This document shows, piece by piece, positions 45,887 to 54,509 of a DNA stretch of 64,000 bases (positions within the stretch are counted from its first letter, which is position 1; each line of letters opens with the position of its first letter). The DNA is from Rugamonas rivuli (lineage in GTDB: Bacteria > Pseudomonadota > Gammaproteobacteria > Burkholderiales > Burkholderiaceae_D), in the NCBI RefSeq assembly GCF_009380165.1, contig NZ_WHUF01000005.1:261248-325247 (forward strand), written 5' to 3'. Position numbers and translations under genes: made by a program. The notes under the pieces are model-generated. The model ran no database searches and was not told the origin of the DNA. It saw only the letters and a list, made by a program, of their open reading frames with translations.

Positions 45887-47983
45887 ATGAAGCCTGACTT
45901 GCATGCTGAAGTAAACAAGAACTCCGCGTTTCTGGACCGGGAACTGTCGCAACTGATGTTCAACCGGCGCGTCCTCGCGCAGGCCGAAGACAAGAGCATC
46001 CCCTTATTAGAGCGGCTGCGCTACCTGTGCATCGCCAGCAGCAACCTCGATGAGTTCTTCGAAGTGCGCGTGGCCAGCCTGCTGGCGGCCGGCAGCGTCG
46101 AAGGCTCGCTGTCCAACCATCCGGCGCTGGTCGCCACGCTGTCGCGCATCAGCAATGAATGCCACGCGCTGGTCGCCCACCAGTATGAGATCCTCAACCA
46201 GGAAGTACTGCCCCAGCTGGCCGCCAACGGCGTACACCTGGTGCGCCACAACGAACGCAACGAAGCGCAGCGCGCCTGGGTCAAGGAATACTTCGACACC
46301 GAGGTGCGGCCGCTGCTGACACCTATCGGCCTCGACCCGGCCCACCCCTTCCCGCAAGTCGTCAACAAGAGTCTTAATTTCATCGTCTCGCTGTCCGGCA
46401 AGGACGCCTTCGGCCGCGGCACCGCCATCGCGATCGTCAAAGCGCCGCGCGTGCTGCCGCGCGTGATCCGCCTGCCCGACCATTTGTCGAAGAGCGGCGG
46501 CGTCTCGTTCTGCCTGCTGTCGTCGATCATCCACGCCCACATCTCCGACCTGTTCGCCGGCCGCGAAGTGATCGCCTATTCGCAGTTCCGCGTCACCCGC
46601 GACTCCGACCTGTGGGTGGACGAGGACGAGGTCAAGAACCTGCGCCAGGCGCTCAAGGGCGAGCTGCAAGGCCGCCAGTTCGGCACCTCGGTGCGGCTGG
46701 AAGTGGCCAAGAACTGCCCGCCGGAACTGTCGCAGTTCCTGCTTGACCAGTTCGGCCTGCACCAGAGCCGGCTGTACGCCGTCAACGGCCCGGTCAATCT
46801 GGTGCGCCTGACCGAGATCATGGACCACGTCAACAACCCGGCGCTGCGCTTCCCGCCCTTCTTCCCCGGCATCGCGCAAAAGCCCGGCAGCCCGGACATC
46901 TTCGCCGCCCTGCGCGACGGCGACATCCTGCTGCACCACCCGTTCCAGTCCTTCCAGACGGTGATCGACTTCATCCGCAGCGCCGCGCTCGACCCGGCCG
47001 TGGTGGCGATCAAGCAGACCATCTACCGCACCGGCATGAACTCGGACCTGATGGAATCGCTGATCCTCGCCGCGCAGTCCGGCAAGGAAGTGACGGTCAT
47101 CGTCGAACTGAAGGCGCGCTTCGATGAAGAAGCCAACATCAACTGGGCCGACAAGCTGGAACAGGCTGGCGCCCAGGTGGTGTACGGCGTGGTCGGCCTG
47201 AAGACCCACGCCAAGGTGGCGCTGGTGATACGCCGCGAGGACAGCAAGCTGCGCTTCTACGCCCACCTCGGCACCGGCAACTACCACCCGACCACCACCA
47301 AGTTCTACACCGACTTCGGCCTGCTGACCAGCCACCCCGGCATCAGCCAGGAAGTGAACGAAGTGTTCATCCACCTGACCAGCCTGACCAAGCCGCACCG
47401 CCTCACGCACCTGTGGCTGGCGCCGTTCGCGCTGCAGAACGAAATCATCAAGGCCATCCGCAACGAAGCGCGCATCGCCCGCGCCGGACGCCCCGGCCGC
47501 ATCATCGTCAAGATCAACGCGCTGGTCGACGAATCGGTGATACGCGCGCTGTACGCCGCCTCCAAGGATGGCGTCAAGATCGACCTGATCGTGCGCGGCG
47601 CCTGCACGCTCAAGCCCGGCGTGCCCGGCCTGTCGGAAAACATCCGGGTGCGCTCCATCATCGGCCGTTTCCTGGAGCACAGCCGCATCTACTATTTCCG
47701 CAACGACCTGGCGCACGACATCATGCTGGCCAGCGCCGACTGGATGAGCCGCAACCTGTTCCGCCGCATCGAAGTCGCCTTCCCGATTCTGGACAAGGCG
47801 CTCAAGCGGCGCGTGCTGGCCGAGGGCTTGAATCCGTATTTAAAGGATAATATGAACGCATGGGAGCTGGAGGCGGACGGCCACTACCAGCGCCGCAAGG
47901 CGCGCGGCAAGCAGCCCCACTACAGCGCACAGCAGCACCTGATGGACACGCTGGGCATGGCGGGCGCCCAGCTCGGGGAGTAA
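45887..47983 (+). CDS. ppk1: polyphosphate kinase 1
   Basis: Reversibly transfers the gamma phosphate of ATP to polyphosphate. The 698-aa product shows all four PPK1 domains: N (RELSQLMFNRRVLAQA), head, C1 and C2. The autophosphorylated histidine is H460 in RFYAHLGTGNYHPTTTKFY, and a second conserved His lies in FLEHSRIYYF. It stores phosphate taken up by the divergent pst operon, and its promoter carries a Pho-box-like repeat. The ribosome-binding site is weak. sixA follows after 65 nt with a hairpin between. Confidence 0.97.
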   Translation: MKPDLHAEVNKNSAFLDRELSQLMFNRRVLAQAEDKSIPLLERLRYLCIASSNLDEFFEVRVASLLAAGSVEGSLSNHPALVATLSRISNECHALVAHQYEILNQEVLPQLAANGVHLVRHNERNEAQRAWVKEYFDTEVRPLLTPIGLDPAHPFPQVVNKSLNFIVSLSGKDAFGRGTAIAIVKAPRVLPRVIRLPDHLSKSGGVSFCLLSSIIHAHISDLFAGREVIAYSQFRVTRDSDLWVDEDEVKNLRQALKGELQGRQFGTSVRLEVAKNCPPELSQFLLDQFGLHQSRLYAVNGPVNLVRLTEIMDHVNNPALRFPPFFPGIAQKPGSPDIFAALRDGDILLHHPFQSFQTVIDFIRSAALDPAVVAIKQTIYRTGMNSDLMESLILAAQSGKEVTVIVELKARFDEEANINWADKLEQAGAQVVYGVVGLKTHAKVALVIRREDSKLRFYAHLGTGNYHPTTTKFYTDFGLLTSHPGISQEVNEVFIHLTSLTKPHRLTHLWLAPFALQNEIIKAIRNEARIARAGRPGRIIVKINALVDESVIRALYAASKDGVKIDLIVRGACTLKPGVPGLSENIRVRSIIGRFLEHSRIYYFRNDLAHDIMLASADWMSRNLFRRIEVAFPILDKALKRRVLAEGLNPYLKDNMNAWELEADGHYQRRKARGKQPHYSAQQHLMDTLGMAGAQLGE

Positions 47984-47992
47984 GCAAGGAAG

Positions 47993-48025
47993 GCGCCGCC
48001 GGGAGGTGGCGCGGGGATCTTTTTT
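47993..48025 (+). terminator. hairpin between ppk1 and sixA
   Basis: GCGCCGCC (47993-48000), loop GGGA, GGTGGCGC (48005-48012), then GGGGATC and T6 (48020-48025). The T-run is 7 nt from the stem, so it may only attenuate read-through into sixA. Confidence 0.45.
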
Positions 48026-48048
48026 CACATGTCGCTCAGGAGAAAAAC

Positions 48049-48516
48049 ATGGATCTCATTTTATGGCGGCACGCCGAGGCCGAGGACGCCGGCCCCGGCA
48101 TGTCCGATCTGGAGCGGGCACTGACGGTCAAGGGCCAGAAGCAGGCCCGCCGCATGGGCCAATGGCTGGACTCCCAGCTGCCCGACAGCTGCCGCATCCT
48201 GGTCAGCCCGGCCGTGCGCACGCTGCAAACGGTGGAAGCGCTGGGCCGCAAGTACAAGATGCACACCGACCTGGCGCCCGGCGCCGACCCGTCCGACATC
48301 CTCAAGGCCGCCAACTGGCCGGGCAACAAGGAATCGGTGCTGGTGGTCGGCCACCAGCCGACGCTGGGCCAGGTGGCCGCGCTGTTGCTAACCGGCGACG
48401 ATCTCGAATGGGATATCCGCAAGGCCAGCGCCTGGTGGTTCGCCCAGCGCGACCCCGGCAATCCGGCCAGCGTCTACCTCAAGGCAGTGATGGCGGCCGA
48501 CCTCGTCGTTAAATAA
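48049..48516 (+). CDS. sixA: phosphohistidine phosphatase SixA
   Basis: 155-aa histidine phosphatase (RHG/phosphoglycerate mutase fold). Catalytic motif LWRHAEAE at residues 5-12 with H8, an arginine in SPAVRTLQT, and the second histidine in VVGHQPTLG. SixA removes phosphate from phosphohistidine proteins such as ArcB or NPr in E. coli. The start at 48049 has AGGAG 6 nt upstream. It is the second gene after ppk1, and the pairing of ppk with a SixA-type phosphatase is plausible for phosphate signalling (inference). Confidence 0.92.
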   Translation: MDLILWRHAEAEDAGPGMSDLERALTVKGQKQARRMGQWLDSQLPDSCRILVSPAVRTLQTVEALGRKYKMHTDLAPGADPSDILKAANWPGNKESVLVVGHQPTLGQVAALLLTGDDLEWDIRKASAWWFAQRDPGNPASVYLKAVMAADLVVK

Positions 48517-48587
48517 ATAGCCGCAGAGCTTGCAAAGCGGCAACCGTCTGCTAAAGTTTAATCGTAACAACTTGAGGGAGGGTTACC

Positions 48588-48704
48588 ATGTTCACCTTGC
48601 TCGCAATGGGGATCTTCGGCGGGATGATCGCCTTGGTCGTGTACGAAATCATCGAGGAAACACGCGGCAGCAAACACAAATTGATCGACCGCTATCACGA
48701 ATAG
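48588..48704 (+). CDS. 38-aa single-helix membrane miniprotein
   Basis: Short open frame with a strong ribosome-binding site (GGGAGGG, 6-7 nt before the ATG). The product starts MFTLLAMGIFGGMIALVVYE, one hydrophobic helix (about residues 2-19), and continues with a charged tail (EETRGSKHKLIDRYHE). The stop TAG is at 48702-48704. The helix-plus-charged-tail layout and Shine-Dalgarno argue for a real small membrane protein; no family is recognised. It is 71 nt downstream of sixA on the same strand, so it may belong to the ppk1-sixA unit or have its own promoter. Confidence 0.6.
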   Translation: MFTLLAMGIFGGMIALVVYEIIEETRGSKHKLIDRYHE

Positions 48705-48725
48705 CCATCGCTTCACTGAAGCAGC

Positions 48726-48772
48726 ATCGGCGCCAGCGGCGTGTCCCGATCGGGCCCGCCTCTCGCGCCGAT
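48726..48772. terminator. hairpin between convergent genes
   Basis: ATCGGCGC (48726-48733) and GCGCCGAT (48765-48772) are perfect complements; the loop contains the palindrome CCCGATCGGG (48745-48754). It lies between the miniprotein stop (48704) and the convergent binding-protein stop (48779). No T-run is present. Confidence 0.4.
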
Positions 48773-48778
48773 CATCGT

Positions 48779-49891
48779 TTACAGACCGGTCTTGAACTTG
48801 GTGTAGATGCGCGTGATATTGCGGCGGATATCGGCCGGCACCGCTTCCGGCGCGGCCATGCGTTGTTTATCGGCGTCGGACAAAAACACGGTATGGTTGG
48901 CGGCGATATCCTTACGCACGAACTTCAGGCTGGCCGTGTTCGGATTGGCGTAGAACACCTTGTTGGTCAGGCTGGCGTGCACTTCCGGGCGCATGATGTA
49001 GTTGATCCACAGATGGGCATTGTTCGGATGCGGCGCATCGGCCGGGATCGCCATCGTGTCGAACACCAGCGCAGCCGCGGTCTTCGGCACCAGCACCTCG
49101 ATCACATTGCCGTTCTTGGCGTCGATCGCGCGCTGGCGGGCGATGCTGATATCGCCCGACCAGCCCAGCGCCACGCACACCGCGCCATTGGCCATGTCGT
49201 TGATATAGCCCGACGAGCTGAACAGCGTGACGTTGGGGCGGATCGCTTGCAGCAGCTTGCCTGCCTCGGCGTAGTCGGCGGCGTTCTTCGAGTAGGCCGG
49301 CTTGCCCAGATACAGCAGCGCGGCCGGCAGCACCTCGGACGGCGAATCGAGGAAGGACACGCCGCACGATTTGAGCTTGGACGCGTACTTCGGATTGAAG
49401 ATCAGGTCCCAGGCATTGTCCGGCATCGGCATGCCGCCCAGCGCGGCCTTGACCTTGTTGACGTTGATGCCGACCGTGGTATAGCCCCACAGCCAGTCGA
49501 CCAGGTATTCATTGTTCGGATCGATGCTGGCCAGCTTGGCCTGGATCGCCGGGTCCATGTTTTTCAGGTTGCTGAGCTTGCTTTTGTCCAGCTTGCGCAG
49601 CAGCTTGCCGTCGATCTGCAGGCGCGCCCATTGCGCGGTCGGCACCACGATGTCGTAGCCCGACTTGCCGGCGGCCAGTTTGGAATTGAGGATTTCGTTG
49701 TTGTCGAACAGATCGTAGCGGACCTTGATACCGGTTTCTTTTTCAAAGTTTTTAACCGTATCGTCGGCGATGTAATCCGACCAGTTGTAGATATTGAGGA
49801 CTTTCTCCTCCTGCGCCTGCGCCGCGACCTGCCCTGCGCCGGCCATCAGGCCAGCCGCCACCAGCATCGTACCAACGAACTTCCCTGCCAT
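48779..49891 (-). CDS. polyamine ABC transporter substrate-binding protein (PotF-like), orphan
   Basis: 370-aa periplasmic binding protein. The signal peptide covers about residues 1-25 (VGTMLVAAGLMAGAGQVAAQ). The mature start EEKVLNIYNWSDYIADDTVKNF is diagnostic of PotD/PotF. Later motifs KSGYDIVVPTAQW, GYTTVGINV, LDSPSEVLPAAL and SGDISIARQRA fit the same fold. The ligand is probably putrescine or spermidine. The start at 49891 has GGAGG just upstream. No PotG/H/I permease or ATPase genes are adjacent, so it must work with a transporter encoded elsewhere or act as a sensor. Confidence 0.9.
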   Translation of the reverse strand: MAGKFVGTMLVAAGLMAGAGQVAAQAQEEKVLNIYNWSDYIADDTVKNFEKETGIKVRYDLFDNNEILNSKLAAGKSGYDIVVPTAQWARLQIDGKLLRKLDKSKLSNLKNMDPAIQAKLASIDPNNEYLVDWLWGYTTVGINVNKVKAALGGMPMPDNAWDLIFNPKYASKLKSCGVSFLDSPSEVLPAALLYLGKPAYSKNAADYAEAGKLLQAIRPNVTLFSSSGYINDMANGAVCVALGWSGDISIARQRAIDAKNGNVIEVLVPKTAAALVFDTMAIPADAPHPNNAHLWINYIMRPEVHASLTNKVFYANPNTASLKFVRKDIAANHTVFLSDADKQRMAAPEAVPADIRRNITRIYTKFKTGL

Positions 49892-49983
49892 AGCCCCTCC
49901 GAGTGGAATCAATCACAAGCCGTGATGATCGGGCATAGCCAGTTCCGACGCAAGGAATTCGTTAGAAATATCCGTCTGAAACG

Positions 49984-51369
49984 TCAACCCAGCATATCGA
50001 ACAGCGTGCCCGACTTGCCGCCCGCACCGTTGATCGCGCTGCCGGCGCCGGTCTGGGCCTGGGCCGTGTACAGCGCCACCAGCGCCGTGGCCTGGGCCGT
50101 CAGCGCCTTGGTCATCACCGCGCGCCGGCCGTTGATGCTGGTGATCTCGCGGCCCAGCAGGCTGGCCTCCTTGCTGATCGTGCCGCTGTCCGAGGTCAGC
50201 GCCGCCGCCTTCGACGATAGCAGATCGGCAATCCCCTTGCCGCCGTTGGTGAACAGCTTGCCCACCGCGGCCGAATCGGCGGCCAGCGCCGCCTGCAGCT
50301 TCTTATCGTCCAGCACCAGCTGGCCGTCGCGGTCCTGGCTGATGCCGGCCGCGTTCAGCGCCGTGATCGACACGCTGCCGCCGCCCGTCTTCAGCAGCAG
50401 GCCCAGCTGGCTGGTGACCTGGCCCATGGCGGTGTCCGACTTCAGATCGCCCTTCTGCAAGGCTTGCAGCTTCTTGTTCAAATCGTTGTAGGCGCTGACG
50501 AAGGCCTTCAGGTTGGTGCCGACCTGGCTGGGGTCTTGCGTGACGGTGACGTCGGTCTTGCCGGTGCCGGTCAGCGTCAGCGTCATGCCGGCGATGCCCT
50601 TGTCCTTGTCCAGCGTGTTGCTTGCGCTGGTGACATCCTTGCCGTCGACGGTCAGGATCGCATCCATGGCGGCGCTGGTCTGCTTCATTTTCTGGCTGCC
50701 GGCCGGATCGTAGCCGAGCAGGCTTTTCAGCATCGCATCGCCGCTGGCGCTGATGCGCATGCTGTTGGCCGCGCCGCTGGGGCCGGCGATCGCCAGCGAA
50801 AACTTGCCATCGTCCCCCTTGACCACCTTGACGTCGACGCCGGCCGCCTTGAACGCGGCGGCGATGCCGTCCAGCGTATTGTTGCTGCTGTCGATGGTGA
50901 TGGATTTGCTGGCCGCGCCCGGATTGGCCTTGAAGCCCTTGTCCTCGCCGACGGTGCCGAAGTCGATCTTGACGGTGGTGGCGGCGCCCGAACCGATCTT
51001 GGCGTCGGCCGCCGCGAAGGCATCGCTGGTCAGGAACTGGCCCTGGGCCAGCTGCTTGACGTTGACCGCATAGGTGCCGGCCTTGGCGGTGCCGGTGGAG
51101 GCGGCGGTCAGCACATTCTTGACCGAGGTCGCGGCGCTGGTGCTCAGTCCGCTGCCGGTCAAGCCGGATGCGACCGACTGGAAATTCGCCAGCGCGCTTT
51201 GCAGCTGGCCCAGCGCCGACAGCTTGGTCTGGTCGTTCTTCAACGTCGTATTGAGCTTGGTCGCCGCCTTGTTCTGCGACGCCATGGTCTGCTGGACGCG
51301 GTTGTAGATATCGTTCGACACCGTCGAACTGCCGGTATTGCCGTTGGAATTAATGCTGGAAGTCGCCAT
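49984..51369 (-). CDS. fliD: flagellar filament capping protein FliD
   Basis: 461-aa flagellar cap (hook-associated protein 2), which folds flagellin at the filament tip. FliD_N covers residues about 15-110 (helical, low-hydrophobicity, NRVQQTMASQNKAATKL). A central variable region contains VNVKQLAQGQ, and FliD_C (about 215-440) includes DPSQVGTNLKAFVSAYNDLN. The alanine/serine/threonine-rich composition is normal for FliD. The start at 51369 (MATSSINSNG) matches typical FliD N-termini; an upstream ATG at 51399 would add ten residues, and neither has a strong ribosome-binding site. No other flagellar gene is nearby. Confidence 0.9.
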   Translation of the reverse strand: MATSSINSNGNTGSSTVSNDIYNRVQQTMASQNKAATKLNTTLKNDQTKLSALGQLQSALANFQSVASGLTGSGLSTSAATSVKNVLTAASTGTAKAGTYAVNVKQLAQGQFLTSDAFAAADAKIGSGAATTVKIDFGTVGEDKGFKANPGAASKSITIDSSNNTLDGIAAAFKAAGVDVKVVKGDDGKFSLAIAGPSGAANSMRISASGDAMLKSLLGYDPAGSQKMKQTSAAMDAILTVDGKDVTSASNTLDKDKGIAGMTLTLTGTGKTDVTVTQDPSQVGTNLKAFVSAYNDLNKKLQALQKGDLKSDTAMGQVTSQLGLLLKTGGGSVSITALNAAGISQDRDGQLVLDDKKLQAALAADSAAVGKLFTNGGKGIADLLSSKAAALTSDSGTISKEASLLGREITSINGRRAVMTKALTAQATALVALYTAQAQTGAGSAINGAGGKSGTLFDMLG

Positions 51370-51471
51370 GATCCGATCCGCCTTGGGTTGGTTAGCCATT
51401 ATGCAATACTGGCGAAAACCTCAAAGCCCAGAACAGAGGGCTGTTTGCCCTCCAATCCACGACCATCAGCG

Positions 51472-52833
51472 CTACCAGCGCGGCGGCGCGGAGCCCAGCT
51501 CGCTGGCCGGCCTGTCCCACGCCATGGCCGCGCCTTCGATGCGGACCGGCGGCGCAAGGCGCCGCGCCGCCCCCCAGGCCGTCTGCTCCAGCCCCGGCGC
51601 CAGATCCGCATCGCCGAACGCTGCCAGAGCAGGCTCGGCCGCAGCGCCCAACGGCGGCGACATCTGCTCCAGCAGCAGCGCCGTGCGCGCCAGCGACAAG
51701 CGCGCCTGCGTCGCCCGCCCCTCCTGCAGCCGATACAGCAATCCGCGCACCGCCGCAGCAGCCACCAGATACCCGGTCGCATGGTCCAGCGCCTGCACCG
51801 GCAAAGGCACAGGCTTTGCCGCCCCCTGCCACTGCATGCCGCGCTGCGCTATGCCCGCGCTCATCTGCACCAGACTGTCGAAACCGCGCCGTCCGCTCAG
51901 CGGCCCGGTCCAGCCGTAGGCGTCCAGCGCCACATCGACCAGCCCCGGATTCAAGCGCCGCCGCGCCGCCTCGCCAAAGCCCAGCCGCTCCAGCGCCTCC
52001 CGACGATAACCATGGACCAGCACATCGGCCTGCCCCAGCAACTCCTCGAACACGGCGCGATCCTGCGCCAGCCGCAAGTCCAGCCGCGCGCAGCGCTTGC
52101 CCAAGGTCACTTCCGGTATCACGCCCGGCTCGCTCCAGTCCGGTGCATCGATGCGCAGCACGTCCGCGCCATACCCCGCCAGAAACCGCGTCGCCACCGG
52201 CCCGGCCAGCACCCGCGTCAGGTCCAGCACCTTCAGCCCCGCGAGCGGCCGCGACGGTGTCGCCGCCCAGCCCACATTGAAACTGCCGGCCTGCCCAGCC
52301 TGCGCCACCAGCGGCTCGGCCGCCACCGCCCGCCCCTGCTCATGCGCCGCCCATTCCGCGCTCGACCGCATCATCGCCGCGCAGCCGCCCTGCGCCACCA
52401 CCGCCGCTTCCAGCTCGGCGCCGCGCCACGCCGCCACCGCCCGCGCCACCGCCGCGCGCTCCACCGGCGTCCCCAGCACGGCCAGCGCCGCATCGCGATG
52501 ATGGAGGGCGTTGGTGTGCAAGCGTATCCAGCCGTCCGCCGTCGGGTAATCGCCGGCCACCGGATCCCACAACGGCGGCCGCTCCCAACCCACCGGATGC
52601 AGCGACCAGCCGAACCACAGCGACGCCAGCCGGCGGTCGACCACGACCTCCGCCGCCGGCCCGCCCTGCGCCGCGATCAGCTGCCGCACCGCCAGCGCCG
52701 CCGCGCCGACCGAGGCCGCTGCCAGTTCCGTCACCGCGTAACACGACGGCAATGCGCCCTCGCCGGCCAGGGTCACGCACTCCGGCGCCGGCAAGGACAG
52801 CGCGGACGAAATAGCTTCCAACATTTTAGACAT
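51472..52833 (-). CDS. CaiB/BaiF class III CoA-transferase
   Basis: 453-aa protein of the family III CoA-transferases. Recognisable features are the core LAGLKVLDLTRVLAGPVATRFLA near residues 208-230, followed by ADVLRIDAP, then VLVHGYRREALERLG and a DAYGWTGPLSGRRGFDSLVQ segment. The catalytic Asp normally found near the start of the second half cannot be placed with certainty. These enzymes move CoA between carboxylic acids. The start at 52833 has GGAG 5 nt upstream. It is divergent (91 nt) from an HTH-citrate synthase fusion, suggesting they act on the same acyl-CoA (inference). Confidence 0.85.
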   Translation of the reverse strand: MSKMLEAISSALSLPAPECVTLAGEGALPSCYAVTELAAASVGAAALAVRQLIAAQGGPAAEVVVDRRLASLWFGWSLHPVGWERPPLWDPVAGDYPTADGWIRLHTNALHHRDAALAVLGTPVERAAVARAVAAWRGAELEAAVVAQGGCAAMMRSSAEWAAHEQGRAVAAEPLVAQAGQAGSFNVGWAATPSRPLAGLKVLDLTRVLAGPVATRFLAGYGADVLRIDAPDWSEPGVIPEVTLGKRCARLDLRLAQDRAVFEELLGQADVLVHGYRREALERLGFGEAARRRLNPGLVDVALDAYGWTGPLSGRRGFDSLVQMSAGIAQRGMQWQGAAKPVPLPVQALDHATGYLVAAAAVRGLLYRLQEGRATQARLSLARTALLLEQMSPPLGAAAEPALAAFGDADLAPGLEQTAWGAARRLAPPVRIEGAAMAWDRPASELGSAPPRW

Positions 52834-52884
52834 GAGCGCTCCAGGAATTGATATGCTGTCCCAGCTTAGGACCGCCCACAGGGG

Positions 52885-52910
52885 GCGTCAATCTTGACTT
52901 GAAGCGTCAA
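52885..52910. promoter_or_regulatory. candidate operator between CoA-transferase and citrate synthase-like genes
   Basis: GTCAATCTTGAC (52887-52898) is a 12-bp palindrome (GTCAA-TC-TTGAC), and GCGTCAA occurs twice (52885-52891, 52904-52910), so GTCAA arms appear three times within 26 bp. It sits 15 nt before the HTH-citrate synthase start, a possible self-regulation site for its DNA-binding domain (inference). Confidence 0.4.
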
Positions 52911-52924
52911 CATAGGAATCCGAG

Positions 52925-54109
52925 ATGGTCTGGATGACAGCGGCAGAAGCGCTGAATGTATTGAATGTCCGCCCGCAGACGCTGTACGCCAACGTCAGCC
53001 GGGGGAAGATCCGCGCCAAGTCCGACGCCGACGATCCGCGCCGCAGCCTCTACCATCGCGACGACATCCTGCGCATGGCCAAGCGCAGCAACGGCCGCCG
53101 CAAGATAGAGGCGGTCTCCGCGCAAGCGATGCAATGGGGCGATCCGGTGCTGCCGTCCGCCCTCTCCACCGCCGCCGACGGCCGCCTGCTTTATCGCGGC
53201 CGCGACGCCGTCACGCTGTCCGAAACCGCCACGCTGGAAGACATTGCCGACCTGCTGTGGCAAGCCGAGCCAGGCCAGGTGCTGGCCGCAACGGCAGCCG
53301 CCGCGAACGCGGCAGCAACGGCACCCGCCGTCAGTGCGCGCCCCGCCAGCGCCTTGGGCGCCGGCCTGCTGGCCCTCGCGCTGCGCAGCGCCACCGACGC
53401 TCCCTCGCTGGGCCGTCCAGCCGCCGAACTGCGCGCCGAAGCCGCCAGCGTCCTGTCCACGCTCACGGCAGCCATGATGGCCGCCCCGGCCGACAACAAC
53501 CACGCCACCATCAGCCAGCGCCTCGCACTAGCCTGGCAGCGCCCCGCCGCCGAAGACCTGCTGCGCCGCGCCCTGGTGCTGATGGCCGACCACGAACTGA
53601 ACGCCTCCACCTTCGCCACCCGCGTCGCCATCTCCACCGGCGCCTCGCTGGCGGCCGGGGTGCTGGCCGGCTTCACCACGCTGACCGGCCCGTTGCACGG
53701 CGGCGCCTCCGCAGAATTCGCCCAACTGGTCGCCTCGGCCAACCAGCACGGCGCCGGCACCGCAGTCCAGGCATGGCTAGCCAGCGGCCGCCCACTGCCC
53801 GGCTTCGGCCACAAACTGTATGCCGAAGGCGACCCGCGCGCCCGCGCCCTGCTGGAGTTACTACCGGAATTACATCCGCACACAGACCTCGCCGCCGCAG
53901 CCGAAGCGCAGGCGGGGGAATTGCCGAACATTGATTTTGCGCTGACCCTGCTGGCCGCCGCCCACGAACTGCCGGACGACGCACCGTTCATCCTGTTCGC
54001 ACTGGGCCGCTGCGTAGGCTGGCTGGCGCATGCACTCGAACAAGTGCAGGCCAACCGCCTGATCCGCCCCAGAGCCCGCTACGTGGGGCCTAGCGCAGGA
54101 ACTTATTGA
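52925..54109 (+). CDS. citrate synthase family protein fused to an N-terminal helix-turn-helix domain
   Basis: 394-aa fusion. Residues 3-52 form an excisionase/MerR-like helix-turn-helix (TAAEALNVLNVRPQTLYANV, then YHRDDILRMAKR). Residues about 65-390 are citrate synthase-like with the catalytic triad positions intact: H258 in GPLHGGASAEF, H296 in GFGHKLY and D337 in NIDFAL, plus ADHELNAST near 221-229. The enzyme should therefore be able to condense an acyl-CoA with a keto acid; which one is unknown, and it is not the main gltA-type enzyme (too short). AGGA precedes the ATG. It is divergent from a class III CoA-transferase, and its 3' end overlaps the convergent PilZ gene by 20 nt. Confidence 0.85.
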   Translation: MVWMTAAEALNVLNVRPQTLYANVSRGKIRAKSDADDPRRSLYHRDDILRMAKRSNGRRKIEAVSAQAMQWGDPVLPSALSTAADGRLLYRGRDAVTLSETATLEDIADLLWQAEPGQVLAATAAAANAAATAPAVSARPASALGAGLLALALRSATDAPSLGRPAAELRAEAASVLSTLTAAMMAAPADNNHATISQRLALAWQRPAAEDLLRRALVLMADHELNASTFATRVAISTGASLAAGVLAGFTTLTGPLHGGASAEFAQLVASANQHGAGTAVQAWLASGRPLPGFGHKLYAEGDPRARALLELLPELHPHTDLAAAAEAQAGELPNIDFALTLLAAAHELPDDAPFILFALGRCVGWLAHALEQVQANRLIRPRARYVGPSAGTY

Positions 54110-54410
54110 TCGCGCTGGAAGTGATGGAGTCCAGATTGAGGAATTGGTAGCCGATCTTGAAATGATCGCCACTGAAGATGCAATACGTCACCTTGGAGCG
54201 GCAACTGAGCAGCTGCGCCTTGCCGTCGATGAACAGCTCGAACGACAGCTGCCCCATATGCCCAGCCCCCAGCTTGTGCTCGAAATTGAGCGACAAGCCA
54301 TGCGCGCTGATATCGATCGTGCGTCCCTGCAGGGGCGGCATGCCGTCCATAATCACCACCGCCTTGGCGCGCACGATCTTGCGCGCTACCGACCTTTGAT
54401 CAACTAACAC
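54090..54410 (-). CDS. PilZ domain protein
   Basis: 106-aa stand-alone PilZ domain. The c-di-GMP-binding pattern is present: RKIVR (residues 10-14, RxxxR type) and DISAHGLSL (D-x-S-x-x-G) about 20 residues later. It probably acts as a c-di-GMP effector for motility, pili or exopolysaccharide. The start is a GTG at 54410 behind AGGACAGGATA. Three 14-bp tandem repeats lie 23-64 nt upstream of the start. It is downstream of radA on the same strand (99 nt), and its stop lies inside the end of the convergent citrate synthase-like gene. Confidence 0.85.
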   Translation of the reverse strand: MLVDQRSVARKIVRAKAVVIMDGMPPLQGRTIDISAHGLSLNFEHKLGAGHMGQLSFELFIDGKAQLLSCRSKVTYCIFSGDHFKIGYQFLNLDSITSSAINKFLR

Positions 54411-54432
54411 TATCCTGTCCTTTGTACGTATT

Positions 54433-54474
54433 CTTTAGCAACTAAGCTTTAGCAACCAAGCTTTAACAATTAAG
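54433..54474. repeat. three tandem 14-bp repeats upstream of the PilZ gene
   Basis: Units CTTTAGCAACTAAG (54433-54446), CTTTAGCAACCAAG (54447-54460) and CTTTAACAATTAAG (54461-54474). Each is an imperfect palindrome (CTT...AAG). Position just upstream of the PilZ leader suggests a regulator-binding array, or a recently expanded repeat. Confidence 0.7.
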
Positions 54475-54509
54475 CAGCATTGACGATTACAACACGTAAC
54501 AATACAACG

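Noticed and set aside
51436..51452. GAGGGC/GCCCTC hairpin after the CoA-transferase gene as a terminator
   Set aside because: Six-bp stem with no T-run on the relevant strand; too weak to list.
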